Below are positions 12,501 through 20,200 of a stretch of DNA of 33,393 nt, piece after piece (position 1 is the first letter of the stretch; each line of letters begins with the position of its first letter). A model generated the notes under the pieces. That model saw only the letters and a program-made list of their open reading frames with translations, had not been told where the DNA came from and ran no database searches. The translations under genes were made by a program, and so were the position numbers. This DNA is from a virus. The stretch is taken from positions 1 through 33,393 of the IMG/VR virus record IMGVR_UViG_3300017818_000057, one strand, 5' to 3'.

Positions 12501-15500
12501 AAGTTTATTTGCAACAGGACTTGTGCTGATTACTGCACCTTGATCCCAGTTTTGTGTGTTGAAAAACAAAAACTCTTTAATACAAAGTGTCATATCTTCA
12601 AGAACACCTGCATCGCTTACGTTATTAAAAATAAATCCTTGTTGTTTTAAGTATGCTTCATAGCCACACATAAAATCTACTACTTCTTGAACGCTAGAAA
12701 AATATGCTCCATAATATATTTTTTGTGGATTTGAATAATCAAATACTTTTCTTATCTGTGCTCCAATGCCGCCAACTTCAGGCAACTTGGATAGTCCAAC
12801 AAAGTTTTCGTTATCAAAACTATTACCGCTGGTATGTGTAATAGATGCTCTATAGTATCTACCTGAATAAAATACAACTGTGCCTTTAGTGTACAGTTGA
12901 TCTGTACCCCAGTTTACATAACTTTCACTAATACCGCCAACTGTTATTCCAGGATCGTTAAACTGCGGAATATGAGGATAATAGTTAAACACAGGATTTT
13001 CAATATCGTAACCTCTAATAGTAAAACCAGTTGATTCGCCATCTGCATTTTTTAGTTGTTCAATGATCATTCCCGAAATAGAAGGTATATCTTGTACTGA
13101 ACTTTTGTTTAAGAATATTTTGTAGTTTTCATCTGGTACAAACACACTTGTTTTATTTAAAGGACTTCTGCTATCGAGTACCAGTTTGATTTTATCTTTA
13201 TCTGCAAAACCACCTAATCTTATGCTTAGTTGGTTTTTAATCTTTGCAAGTTCATCTTTATAATCAGAAAGTTTTGTATCAATACGAGTGCTAATATTTG
13301 CAGTTACATAGTTTATAATGCCTGCTGTCAAATATTGCATATCACTTTTTATCATAGGCACAACAATGTCTTGCAGCTTTACACGCTTTTGTGTATCACT
13401 CCACACAATATTTCCAACAATATCTTTTGTGATTCTACTTCTGTCAAATCCTAAACCAAAAACTTTTGCAGGACTTAATAGCATCCAAGCTCGTAATAAA
13501 CTAAATCTAAAATCGCTGCTTCTTCTCCAAGCTGTTTCTGCAGGACTTTGATCTCCATAAACAAAAGGATTTTTTACAGTTTTTAATAGTGTTCCTTTTG
13601 CCAAACCACTAGCAGTTGGATCTAAAAGTCTGCCATATTGATCAGTAGGAATATGTTTTGTTAAGTTGGTTCTTTTAAATTTGTCTTTTACAACAATAGG
13701 TTTGTTTGGCTCTCTAACAATACCTTTTTCTAAATCCTGCCATAAAACAAAGTTATCTCCTGTATAAGGTGCTGGACCATAAACTTCATTCCACCAAGTT
13801 GGCTTTACAGTAAATCCTAACATTTCCCAAGGATGTGTATGCGGTCTGTCTGTATCGTAGTATGTTTTATAAACATTTCTCCACGAACCTTTTAGAGTTT
13901 TATCAGCAAAGTCGTTGGTACTACTATAGTTATAAGTAAATCCATTACCTTCGATTGTATTATTTTTTGTATAATCAAAATTGTTTGCAAAAGATAACCA
14001 CTCGCTAAAACCTCCAAGCATTAATGCATCAATGTCATTTTTACTAAAGTTAGTTGTTCTATCGTATCCTGGTATAAAATCATATACATTAAGTATGTCA
14101 GCATCATATTTTACTTTTATATTATTGTATATTCTTTTTTCAAGTTCTAATAAAAGATCGTCTCTATAATCGTCATATCCAACTGTAATACTACCATCGT
14201 GTCCTTGAATAACAGTTTTTGATTCTAAATAGGTGTTATCAATATATTTCTCTGGTTCGTATGCAGGTAATAATCCCAACTTCACAGGAGTAGGTGCAAC
14301 AAAACTTCCATTTGTGTTTTCATACTCAAATATTTTAATAACATCATTCTGTACTAAATCTATACTAATATACACAAACCCGTCACTGAAAGTATAATCT
14401 TTATTGTGTACTAACTGCACATCATTTCTGTAAACAAGTACTGCTTTATTACTTAGAGAATCTAATGTAAATGTTTTCTTTAACGCAATATATGTCGGTC
14501 CATTAAAATCTATATCATGTTGTTCAACTGTATATCCTCCAAAAGGAACCATATCAGATGTATAAAAATTTTGTGTAGGACTTTTATCTTTGTTTATTTC
14601 TTGTAAAATAAAATCAACATGTTCTTTTACACTACCAGAAAAAGCATTTTTTTCTGCTTCTCTTAAGAAGCTTCTTATAAATGTATTATAACTTTTCCTC
14701 GCAACATCTAAGCCTTTAACAGCATTGTATTGTTTTGAAACAAGATGGAATAATGGAAGATTTAGAGGACCTTCGTGTTGCATTAATAATCTGCCATACG
14801 GACTTAGTGGGCCTAGATCTCTCAAGTTATTAACACCAAGTGCATCGCCTGCAAACTCTGGATGGAAATCAGTTATAGTTTTAACATGATCATTTACTTC
14901 TCCTAAAGTAAATGTTGTTATATTTTCATTTAATGGATTTCTTTCATAGTTAAGAGGTATCTCATACACACCATTATTATTTTTTGGCGCATTACTATAA
15001 CATTTTACAACAACAAGTTCTGCTGATTCAAGATCAGTGTCAAGTGTGACAAATGCTAATCCATTTCTTTTTGTAATAGTGTAATCATTTCTTTTTGTTC
15101 CATTGACAAAAAGTTTGATAAACAAATCGTCTAAATTACCTGCATTATTAAAACAATCAATAGGAAAGTTGTTTAACATATTATTGTATTGTAATATAAC
15201 CGGCTGGATAGTTTGAGCACTACTTTTTGTCCAGGCATTTTTATATTCGAAAGTATCGCCAGTGTAGTTGTATTTTTTTAAAAATAATACGTCACTGTTA
15301 ACAGTAAAATCGTTTTGTAGTTCGTCTTGATAGGAAATAGTTTCAGATAAAAGATTAAAATCAAAAACAATATCGCCGATATTATTAATGTTTCTATATT
15401 TTAATGGAAAACCTAGAATACTATCATTAGCACCGGTGCCCTGAGCATAACTGAATACTTTATTTCCTCTAAAACTACTTGTAGGATAATAAACAGTATC

Positions 15501-17279
15501 ATTTAAGTTTGTTTCATTTTTATCAAATAAATCAAATAATGGTGCTTGATTAACTTTTGTTTTTTCTTGACTTAGATTCCATTTATCTCCGTCATAGAAA
15601 AACATTTTTCCTTTGTATTCTGTTCCACCAGTAACTAGTACTGTGTCGCCTTCTGCAGGATCTGAATCAGTTGATGGAACAAGACTAATCTGAGTTCTAC
15701 CATTATGTTCTATAAAGTTTACAATATATATTTTTCCATTTACAAAACTATCAGGATCTGCTGTAAACATTACACGCATACCGTTAGTTACTTCGACACC
15801 ATCAATACTGTAACCCAAGCTACCTTCTATTGTACTAAAAACATCAGTTGTGAATGTATCAACAAGATTGATATTTTGTTTTGTTTTATTTCCGTGATTC
15901 CAAAGTTTCAGTCCTGCATCAAACTCAATAATAGGACGTTTGCCTCTTGAAACTTCGTCTAACTCAGGATCTGCATTGTTCGCTTCAGCTGATGCAATAA
16001 TCACATCTCTGTGGAACCAACGATTATATCTACTCCAAGGATTTCTGTCAGCACTGCCTCTATTAATCACAATATAATCTTGTACAGCTGGATAACTATC
16101 AGCATTTTCAAATGGCACATCGTCAAAGTTGAACGTGTCAAAAGGAACTTCAATTTCGTCAGTAAATACAGCAGGAACTTCAAGATCTTGCTGATTGATT
16201 ATTCTGATGCTATCTCCTACACCTTCAATAAACCATTCACCATCTGCATACTGTTCGGGTGTAACACTGCCGGCAAATCTAACTTTCATACCATTTGACA
16301 ACTTAATACCGTTGCTTGTTGTGTATGTTTTTTTACCTAGTATTTCTTCTTCAACATTGATTTCGCTGTTTTCTGTGATATCTTTACTTAACACAATACC
16401 ACTTGTATTAATATCTGTTTCGCTTATGTAATATAAATCTTCAGGTACATCTACAGGTACAGTCCATTCAATAACACCATTTTCAATGTAATCTAAATCA
16501 GTTTCTGCTAGTTTTCCTTCGCTATCATAGACAAACTTTTTAATACCTTTTGTGTATATCCTTGAAAGATTATTTTGTTCTATTTCATTTGTAGGATTTA
16601 AATCTTCAACATTTCTATTATAAGTAAATGCAAACCCGTGCCCAGGTGCATTGATTTCAAAACGATATGTTTGTTCTTTGTAAAGGGTGATCGTTGGATT
16701 ATTAGTAAATCCATTAGGTGTAAACACATAAGTTGTGTTGTCATCTTGATTACTAGTAGTAATCTTATATGTACTTTGTACGCTTTTACTTTGTCCAACT
16801 ACTGTTATACGTTTTGGCCCTAGTGGTAACCAATAATATTCTCTAAAGTTTGTAAACTTATCCCAATCAATATGGCTATCTAAACTATAACTTTGTTGCT
16901 TATTCAAAATATTATGATTTGTTGTATCCACACCATAGTACTTTAAGGCTCCTAAATAATCAATATAATCACCAAAAAACGTCACATTATCTAAAGTATC
17001 TTTAATAACAGTGCTTGTTTCAAACTGATAATTTTCTCTTGTTTCTGTTACATCTGGATAAAATGCATCGTCAACTTTTGTTGCTCTTGCATATCTTCTA
17101 CCTGCAAAACTATTCAGTTTTTCAAGTGTTCCAGAACTAATCATCTGATCTATACTAGATTGTAGAAACTTTTTGTTTGTATCAGTTCTAAAATACTTAG
17201 GAAGAAACTCACTAGCTGTTCTTGTAAAGTTTTCGTCTGTAGGAATAGGTGATTCGTTTTGATTTTTTTCGTATGCCAT
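3504..17279 (-). CDS. Giant mosaic virion (baseplate/tail-fibre) structural protein, 4591 residues
   Basis: One uninterrupted frame of 13.8 kb directly follows gene 6, with a 1-base TAATG overlap and a GGAGG ribosome site 6 bases before the ATG. Visible parts in order: an N-terminal segment (FLPKYFRTDTNKKFLQ; FREYYWLPLGP); a cupredoxin-like segment about 188-295 lacking most metal ligands; two NGMKVRF/NGMRVMF modules near 328 and 500; three aromatic carbohydrate-binding-like modules near 1453-1483, 1708-1743 and 2361-2390; FG-GAP-like propeller blades about 2110-2720; GGSGY/GGKYY beta repeats near 3075, 3435 and 3476; a helical block about 3290-3371 (WAFKTSFVKAKH, VNEVKPYKTKIREYV); a series of beta repeats about 3560-4510; and a block near 4407-4441 (GERIEYFEIKNN, LRRGTLGTG). 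No signal peptide or membrane segment is seen. In T4 genes 7 and 8 follow gene 6, so it may take a gp7/gp8/gp10-like wedge or fibre role. That is inference; I find no clear gp7 homology. Virion location is very likely, detailed function unknown. Confidence 0.85.
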   Translation of the reverse strand: MAYEKNQNESPIPTDENFTRTASEFLPKYFRTDTNKKFLQSSIDQMISSGTLEKLNSFAGRRYARATKVDDAFYPDVTETRENYQFETSTVIKDTLDNVTFFGDYIDYLGALKYYGVDTTNHNILNKQQSYSLDSHIDWDKFTNFREYYWLPLGPKRITVVGQSKSVQSTYKITTSNQDDNTTYVFTPNGFTNNPTITLYKEQTYRFEINAPGHGFAFTYNRNVEDLNPTNEIEQNNLSRIYTKGIKKFVYDSEGKLAETDLDYIENGVIEWTVPVDVPEDLYYISETDINTSGIVLSKDITENSEINVEEEILGKKTYTTSNGIKLSNGMKVRFAGSVTPEQYADGEWFIEGVGDSIRIINQQDLEVPAVFTDEIEVPFDTFNFDDVPFENADSYPAVQDYIVINRGSADRNPWSRYNRWFHRDVIIASAEANNADPELDEVSRGKRPIIEFDAGLKLWNHGNKTKQNINLVDTFTTDVFSTIEGSLGYSIDGVEVTNGMRVMFTADPDSFVNGKIYIVNFIEHNGRTQISLVPSTDSDPAEGDTVLVTGGTEYKGKMFFYDGDKWNLSQEKTKVNQAPLFDLFDKNETNLNDTVYYPTSSFRGNKVFSYAQGTGANDSILGFPLKYRNINNIGDIVFDFNLLSETISYQDELQNDFTVNSDVLFLKKYNYTGDTFEYKNAWTKSSAQTIQPVILQYNNMLNNFPIDCFNNAGNLDDLFIKLFVNGTKRNDYTITKRNGLAFVTLDTDLESAELVVVKCYSNAPKNNNGVYEIPLNYERNPLNENITTFTLGEVNDHVKTITDFHPEFAGDALGVNNLRDLGPLSPYGRLLMQHEGPLNLPLFHLVSKQYNAVKGLDVARKSYNTFIRSFLREAEKNAFSGSVKEHVDFILQEINKDKSPTQNFYTSDMVPFGGYTVEQHDIDFNGPTYIALKKTFTLDSLSNKAVLVYRNDVQLVHNKDYTFSDGFVYISIDLVQNDVIKIFEYENTNGSFVAPTPVKLGLLPAYEPEKYIDNTYLESKTVIQGHDGSITVGYDDYRDDLLLELEKRIYNNIKVKYDADILNVYDFIPGYDRTTNFSKNDIDALMLGGFSEWLSFANNFDYTKNNTIEGNGFTYNYSSTNDFADKTLKGSWRNVYKTYYDTDRPHTHPWEMLGFTVKPTWWNEVYGPAPYTGDNFVLWQDLEKGIVREPNKPIVVKDKFKRTNLTKHIPTDQYGRLLDPTASGLAKGTLLKTVKNPFVYGDQSPAETAWRRSSDFRFSLLRAWMLLSPAKVFGLGFDRSRITKDIVGNIVWSDTQKRVKLQDIVVPMIKSDMQYLTAGIINYVTANISTRIDTKLSDYKDELAKIKNQLSIRLGGFADKDKIKLVLDSRSPLNKTSVFVPDENYKIFLNKSSVQDIPSISGMIIEQLKNADGESTGFTIRGYDIENPVFNYYPHIPQFNDPGITVGGISESYVNWGTDQLYTKGTVVFYSGRYYRASITHTSGNSFDNENFVGLSKLPEVGGIGAQIRKVFDYSNPQKIYYGAYFSSVQEVVDFMCGYEAYLKQQGFIFNNVSDAGVLEDMTLCIKEFLFFNTQNWDQGAVISTSPVANKLTFFRDYFGVDDIYEPFYNYNLLGGNGQKIEPAFVNLFRDNTDFNVQSLGEGVYLAKLPLIQTEHVILIDNETVFNDVIYDTIPGYKQERIKVVGYRTDFWDGTLNVPGFFYDEAKVVEWTPNTDYTVGDLVKFKQFYYSNVTGHTSGETFDSSQWTLLSSRPQDQLFPNWDYKAKQFADFYDLDTDNFDAEQQRLGQHLIGYQKRDYLNNIITDATSQYKFYQGFIQDKGTKNALTKLFDPLSSANADSIEFFEEWALRLGQYGAIDNIEEVEYVLDDKKFKTEPQIVELVQNKTPARTDLTFEIADFEVYAKPLGYNHKPFTVRNDNEIYTRDAGYVRDKDVDYSVASYDDLAKLDIESVKIGDNIWVQKIKQSWTVLQNVDTDLKVTRLEVDNDKLQGVPGYTITVDTYNHNIKKDDVIGVYASVQEGRGFFKVINVEGKSFTVQTEKDVDVEQFNDSSIPGISRFIAKRYADVDTWNTEAKNKKTYWQDKVWLDADGNGDWSVYQHNKSWSLQEETNNEYETDVNFLTSFASNATNTHLAVGTSLYQNPSSLGAVKIWNRTNESFTKTDIYDLTPDVDYHDDNSGFGSSIAISDDAKYIAVGAPTASNVKTKFVGDLYSLDSANIFFNDIVADRGVLWKAKKNINDIDYKVGQDGSTINSLSQDFEPAYMIPADADGLASGLNSQGCVYIFKRSDLQYYVLDQIITSPNPVSEEEFGYSVQFRNNPDTGLKLFIGAPGADAGKIYFVGYDDINGWQYTTNRDYKGEYSATYAYNKDDIALYDYKFYKALDNLTPGQADPTDATKWEELSENATYTEHTGYVPNYAESLNAASQGIFNAGSRIGEKFDVNKHGDVLVFAAVNTDNTPERKVGIYAAPNRRWQYIQTIEIEDSTSFGKNIAINDNGDKVAVSAMQYDGSTTDTGAVYVFKKTGTGLQAFALDQLVENPYSGKDKLFGQNMKFSGNKLAVSGKNIDNRYQTIFDNDTTIFDAGNTAFGYLEDSTGGIVVFEEIANKFVYSETLEYLRETSNFNFDYFDFVDNHIYVAFENMVPALEGERIDTDTYPEYLDSTNVNKGVIADFRIAKNTNTWNTLVQQSEKIDISNINRVFIYDKKTKDIITNLDFVDPRLGKIPGPAEQEIYYKTFYDPAVYTTSDNVSTIVDSGINWTDEQVGRLWWNVSKASWYNPYQDSNTYRTAYFNKLLPSSEVEVCEWVGTTLTPSEWNEIANTAQGFAKGITGTTLYDDNTFSSKPVFDEVKQSFTNYYYYWVKNTLTVPENGIRKLSADDVAKVISAPQDYGYRFITPLSTSSFALYNVASFVNGKDSILHISFTKDQDNKNNIHYEYQLLSEGFATTKLDSEIERKWVDSLVGYDENVRPVPDPSVPSVQQIGVLNFPRQSMFINRLEAVKQFVERVNSVFIQNPIVDNFVIDKLLEKDEVPLASSGQFDTTADSTSLLRFVEVAKVVSAEIEPVIDNGRITGANIINPGRGYKNAPVIKINSDTGYNASIKTVIDSVGKVVDVTILAQGFDYGADTNFVVRDFSVLIENDETIGGRWAIYSYQNKEWIRTNNQNFDTTKYWDYADWYASGYDSNTAINHIASYTYNLFGLSTNIGDIVKIENVGSGGWLLLKKIDDQLVEDYTVNYETIGRENGTILLSTRLYDYSFKTSGYDANIYDSGFYDREPVQELRNILSALKEDIFVANLYNEYNKCFFASLRYVFAEQSNVDWAFKTSFVKAKHNVSGLDQKLSYQNDNLESYQDYVNEVKPYKTKIREYVSAYEKVDPTGSLVTDFDLPPNHNEVTKEIQTSDAVMRNNSIENIDNKYQSYPYKSWIDNNQYDVISIEVANGGSGYLSTPKVIVSGDNGTTAEAFLSRGSVKEIQITNKGGKYYTAPTVTIEGNLADDGVAATASAILGNPNVRSTHMVMKFDRVSGKTYIADIDTTETFTGTGAKNKFTLEWPMNVNNETFEVFVDDKKLLSSEFTYGNDVNSDKSYKRKQGYINILNAPSIDAAVVIKYKKDISMLSAADRITQYYSPTTGMLGKDLAQLMTGVEYDGAIYDSIDFGTDAGFDIGGFAGTGFDTFVNTFEDEIFEITSDSTFEETFVLSKPLETGYQYNVFVKVAGETQSDDWKIYRLDDPAYDGSTVADNEYAQMLTLEGDDSTASVTVDLTDISTAPGDKVIVSKSTSDGSFTPVATTYDTALSGGDLSYTTATGIEAGDITVDGDGFYTQNTAKGPEEMVPGKVLDTLDIQVYTRASDGVANIAVATYKIQNDSTDEYKLPGLPQSNDGVIVKLDDVILPSERYSIDWNNNVLLFDDSTSNVGETLAIITYGTNGTGLIDTATTIFDGSTTGIVTSVSWDNDRGALVTVNGVVQVENDAYNLIESDNRVKIQFEPEVLTEGDHIQYTIYNSKSQTYSQIVIDNTFESDGENDYHKFTGDIPVPFNAQPFSHRLLVKSNNKILNPGYSVNIKITDARSYSLDAWNFADTTAIEQQDVLVFEGMTQLADDAWSYDPVNCKIDLLRTDVALEGSTISVFVIKEAEYFFVDTEVQFESIDSSVLDMTEFVETGDTLTLLAADSTEYTGLVEKIVDNCITLRSIQKDIKDAFQTDNEFIVSVAGEDSTQVMVSGVEYILSDNLSFATPPSSGEEIEIYQFSNHDVNNFNRYTYNVTSTTVNAASDTYIRRNLLSAGVVQLTDPIIGTPYAWVIKNGTLLTPGVDYIVNDDYKAVRLKDIPNEDDVIDILQFGAQPVHPKFGFRIFRDMLGRTHYKRLNEGNSYILQSPLNYYDNTIYLESVEGLYKPNRTKNLPGVLFIQGERIEYFEIKNNTVTQLRRGTLGTGVKDVYEEGTKLYGQASNETIDYQDTTTIQTIKAVAVDSTQFVLNRIVSNINEIDVYVAGRKLIKNQISVFNPTLALDSSEGDTTVEAEFSLETRISSDGSTQETVLLLRDEPVEGTEIKIVSQTGKVWNDTGKSLGDSDNPISKFLRRATISLPK
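3765..6590 (-). repeat. Degenerate protein-level beta repeats in the C-terminal part of the giant protein
   Basis: The encoded residues (about 3560-4505) contain seven copies of a 35-45-residue unit with the pattern V-x-V-x-G/D-x-x-x-L, then a Y/F strand, an I/V-x-L/F strand, and G-x-x-I-x-I-x-x-Y/F. Copies begin FEVFVDDKKLL, VIVKLDDVILP, ALVTVNGVVQV, DVLVFEGMTQL, TQVMVSGVEYI, AWVIKNGTLLT and IDVYVAGRKLI. Two more copies lie far upstream in the gene (KLFVNGTKRND near residue 720, VLVYRNDVQLV near 943). The copies are diverged at the DNA level, so this is old protein duplication, not a recent DNA repeat. Confidence 0.6.
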
Positions 17280-20200
17280 TAATATCCTCCACCTACTATT
17301 ATATTAGTGGTGCTTTGTATTCCAGCTGTTGTGTTTGAAGTATCTGTTACTAGATTTCCTTGAGATTTGAGTTTTTCTGCTGTATTTGCTGTAATGATTT
17401 CAACGTCTGCCACAGTTGCGCCGCTAATAAACAACTCATCGCTTTCACTGTTTACTTCAAATAAACTACCAAATGCACTAGTGCTATCATTAGGAACAAT
17501 AACAATACTGGTAATATCAGGTGACAAACTGTTCATTATATATGCAGAAAGTTCACTCCAGTAAAATGTTTCTCCAAAGTCCCAGTTTTCTAAAGCAAAA
17601 TATTGATTTACTGCTTCAATAACTCTTGACTTAATATCATTATCATTTGTAACACGCTCTTTTGATTTTACTATTTTAAATGTTGCTTTCAATGCATTTT
17701 CTGCCTTATCGCCAAACAGTACTTTGTACTTTACAGGATGGTATATTACTTCATCGCTGATACTTTTGATTGCATTGATTGATTCGCCGTAATCTCTGTA
17801 AAGACTATCGCTGCTTTGTGGCAATGGCATTGATGCCACATTACCAATCAAATATTGTCTAAATAATGTATCATATGTTTTTGTTAATACAAAAAGATCT
17901 ATAATATTACTGCTGCTAGGATCTATACGTGCATTTTCATCACTGGCATGTACATATTGGAACTTTAGATTATCACGTCCTCTGAACGCTTTATATCCAG
18001 TGAGTTCTGTAACTTTTCTTGTACTGCTATTTGTAGAATAAAAAGTATCATTATTTGCATCGTACCAAACACCGTCGACTGTTGCATCTGGAGTACCAAC
18101 AGTAATAACATCATCGCAATATTGGTAAAACTCGCTATCTGCATAGGCAACTTTTTTCAAAAAGATATAATCTGTATCTCCAAATGTAACAATCTTTTCA
18201 AATATTTCTGGATTGTCTACAACACCGTCGTCGTCATTATCAAAGAAAATAACTTCAACTTTTTTACTATCTACATAACCGTTTAAGTCTCTAAACTCGC
18301 TGCTAATAGCCCAATCATAGTCAACTGTAAAAGGAGATGTTGTTCCTTCACTGTACAAATCTCTGTTGATATTTAAAACAGAAACTTTGTCTCTTATGAT
18401 CTTTCCTGTTTTACTATCATAGATTTTTTTGTTATTATCAAAATAGAATCTTGTTTGACTTTTGCTTTCAAAAATATATCTTATTGTACGATAGGTTATA
18501 TTGTAGGTGTCTCCGTTAGTTTCAAATAAGACAACCCAACTAGAATCTAGTTTTTGCCCAGTAACGTCACCTGCCAGACCTAGACTAAAATCTCCTAAAA
18601 CATTTAAATCTTCTTGTAAGATTACTTTCCATTGCCTGTCAACAAGATCGTAACGCAATCCAAATGTTTTATAAGAAAATACTTGATCAATCATTTGATT
18701 TTTTACATCATCAATAATATCTCTAACATATTTAATTTTTAAACTATTTAAAACAGCATCAGTTGGCACAAAATCATCTAAAAGTATACCTCCAAGTCCT
18801 GCATCTGTTACACTTGTTCCTGTATCGTAAACATTTATAACTTTAGTCCATATTTCTGTTTTGTCTCCTAAGTTAGCAGGAGTGCCAAACACTATTTTAT
18901 TATCTTTGTCAAAATAATATCCTTCAGGCGGAGTAAACTTAACCAATGCACCAGGCTCTACGTATTTTAATGGCCCTGATGTTGCGGTTGAAACTGCAAA
19001 GTTTATATCTCCATCAGTGATGTAACCAGAGCTAGACGAAGAATCGTATGTTTCTTGATTCCATTTTAGATTTAATTCAGTGTAGTTTTGCTCAGTAAAC
19101 TCGCTTAAATAAAAGTTTCTAATATTATTATCAGCTAATATGCTTGTTATTTTGTTGTTAATAATAGCTTCGATATCTGTTCGTGTTAAAAAATCAAATG
19201 CATCAACTTTGTTAATAGTTTCTTTATAAAGAATACCATCATCAGCAAATAGATTTGTTGTGCTATATTTTCCTGTAGCATCAGTCAAATCATAATATCT
19301 ATTAATACCGCTGCTGGTTCTATTAATAGATTTAATTTTTATAATCTCTTGACTTACACCTAAAGGTCCTACATTATAATCTTCACCTGTAATAAGTCTG
19401 TTTTGTGTATAATATGTACTTGGTGCGTTTGTTTTAATACTGTCTGTTGATTCTGTGCTTGTAGCTGTGTATACAGGAGAAGCAAGATCTGCAACAATGA
19501 TCATTGTTTCAACTCTGCCTTTTGAACTTGTATAAGGAATACGCAAAGTAACATTTTTTATATCAGCAGGTAAAATGTCAAAATCTCTATTTGCACTTCT
19601 ACGATAATAAGATCTAAATGTGCCTTTTGGAAGTTCTCCAAATGTTCCATCACTGAATATTAGACTTATTCTGTCTTCGCTACGTGTCAATACACTGAAT
19701 ATGTTTCTAATACCTTTAGAAACACTGTTATAGATTATATTGTTGCCTTCTACTGCTTCAACTTTTGTCCATAAATCTTGTTCTACATTGCTTTCATTTA
19801 GTCCATATAACCAGACATCATTATTGTTTACATTTGTAATATTAATATCAATAGTTTGATTTGGTGTTGGCAAGTTTACTGTAAAATCTCCTTTTTGTAA
19901 ACTACCTTGAACAAAGTTTACAAAGAATCCACTTTGTGTACTTCCTGGTCCTTGTCCGTTATCTTTGTATAGAATACCAAAAGTATTTCCTGGTAATGGC
20001 GGTTCTTCTACAATAGAGCCATCTTGTATGTCTGCACTTACAACTTCAAACTCTAAGTCTGCACCATTCACACTTGAGTTAAATGTGAATATTGGTAAAA
20101 TACCATTTGCAACATTTACTTTGTATTTTTCTGTGGGTATGCCGGCAACATTATCAAGTTTGTTTGGTGTACCAAATCTATTGATTGTATTCAATGATGC

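Noticed and set aside
3504-17279. Giant frame as several genes fused by sequencing error
   Set aside because: The frame is continuous with even composition and no internal good ribosome site plus ATG that I noticed, and an error would more often break than join frames.
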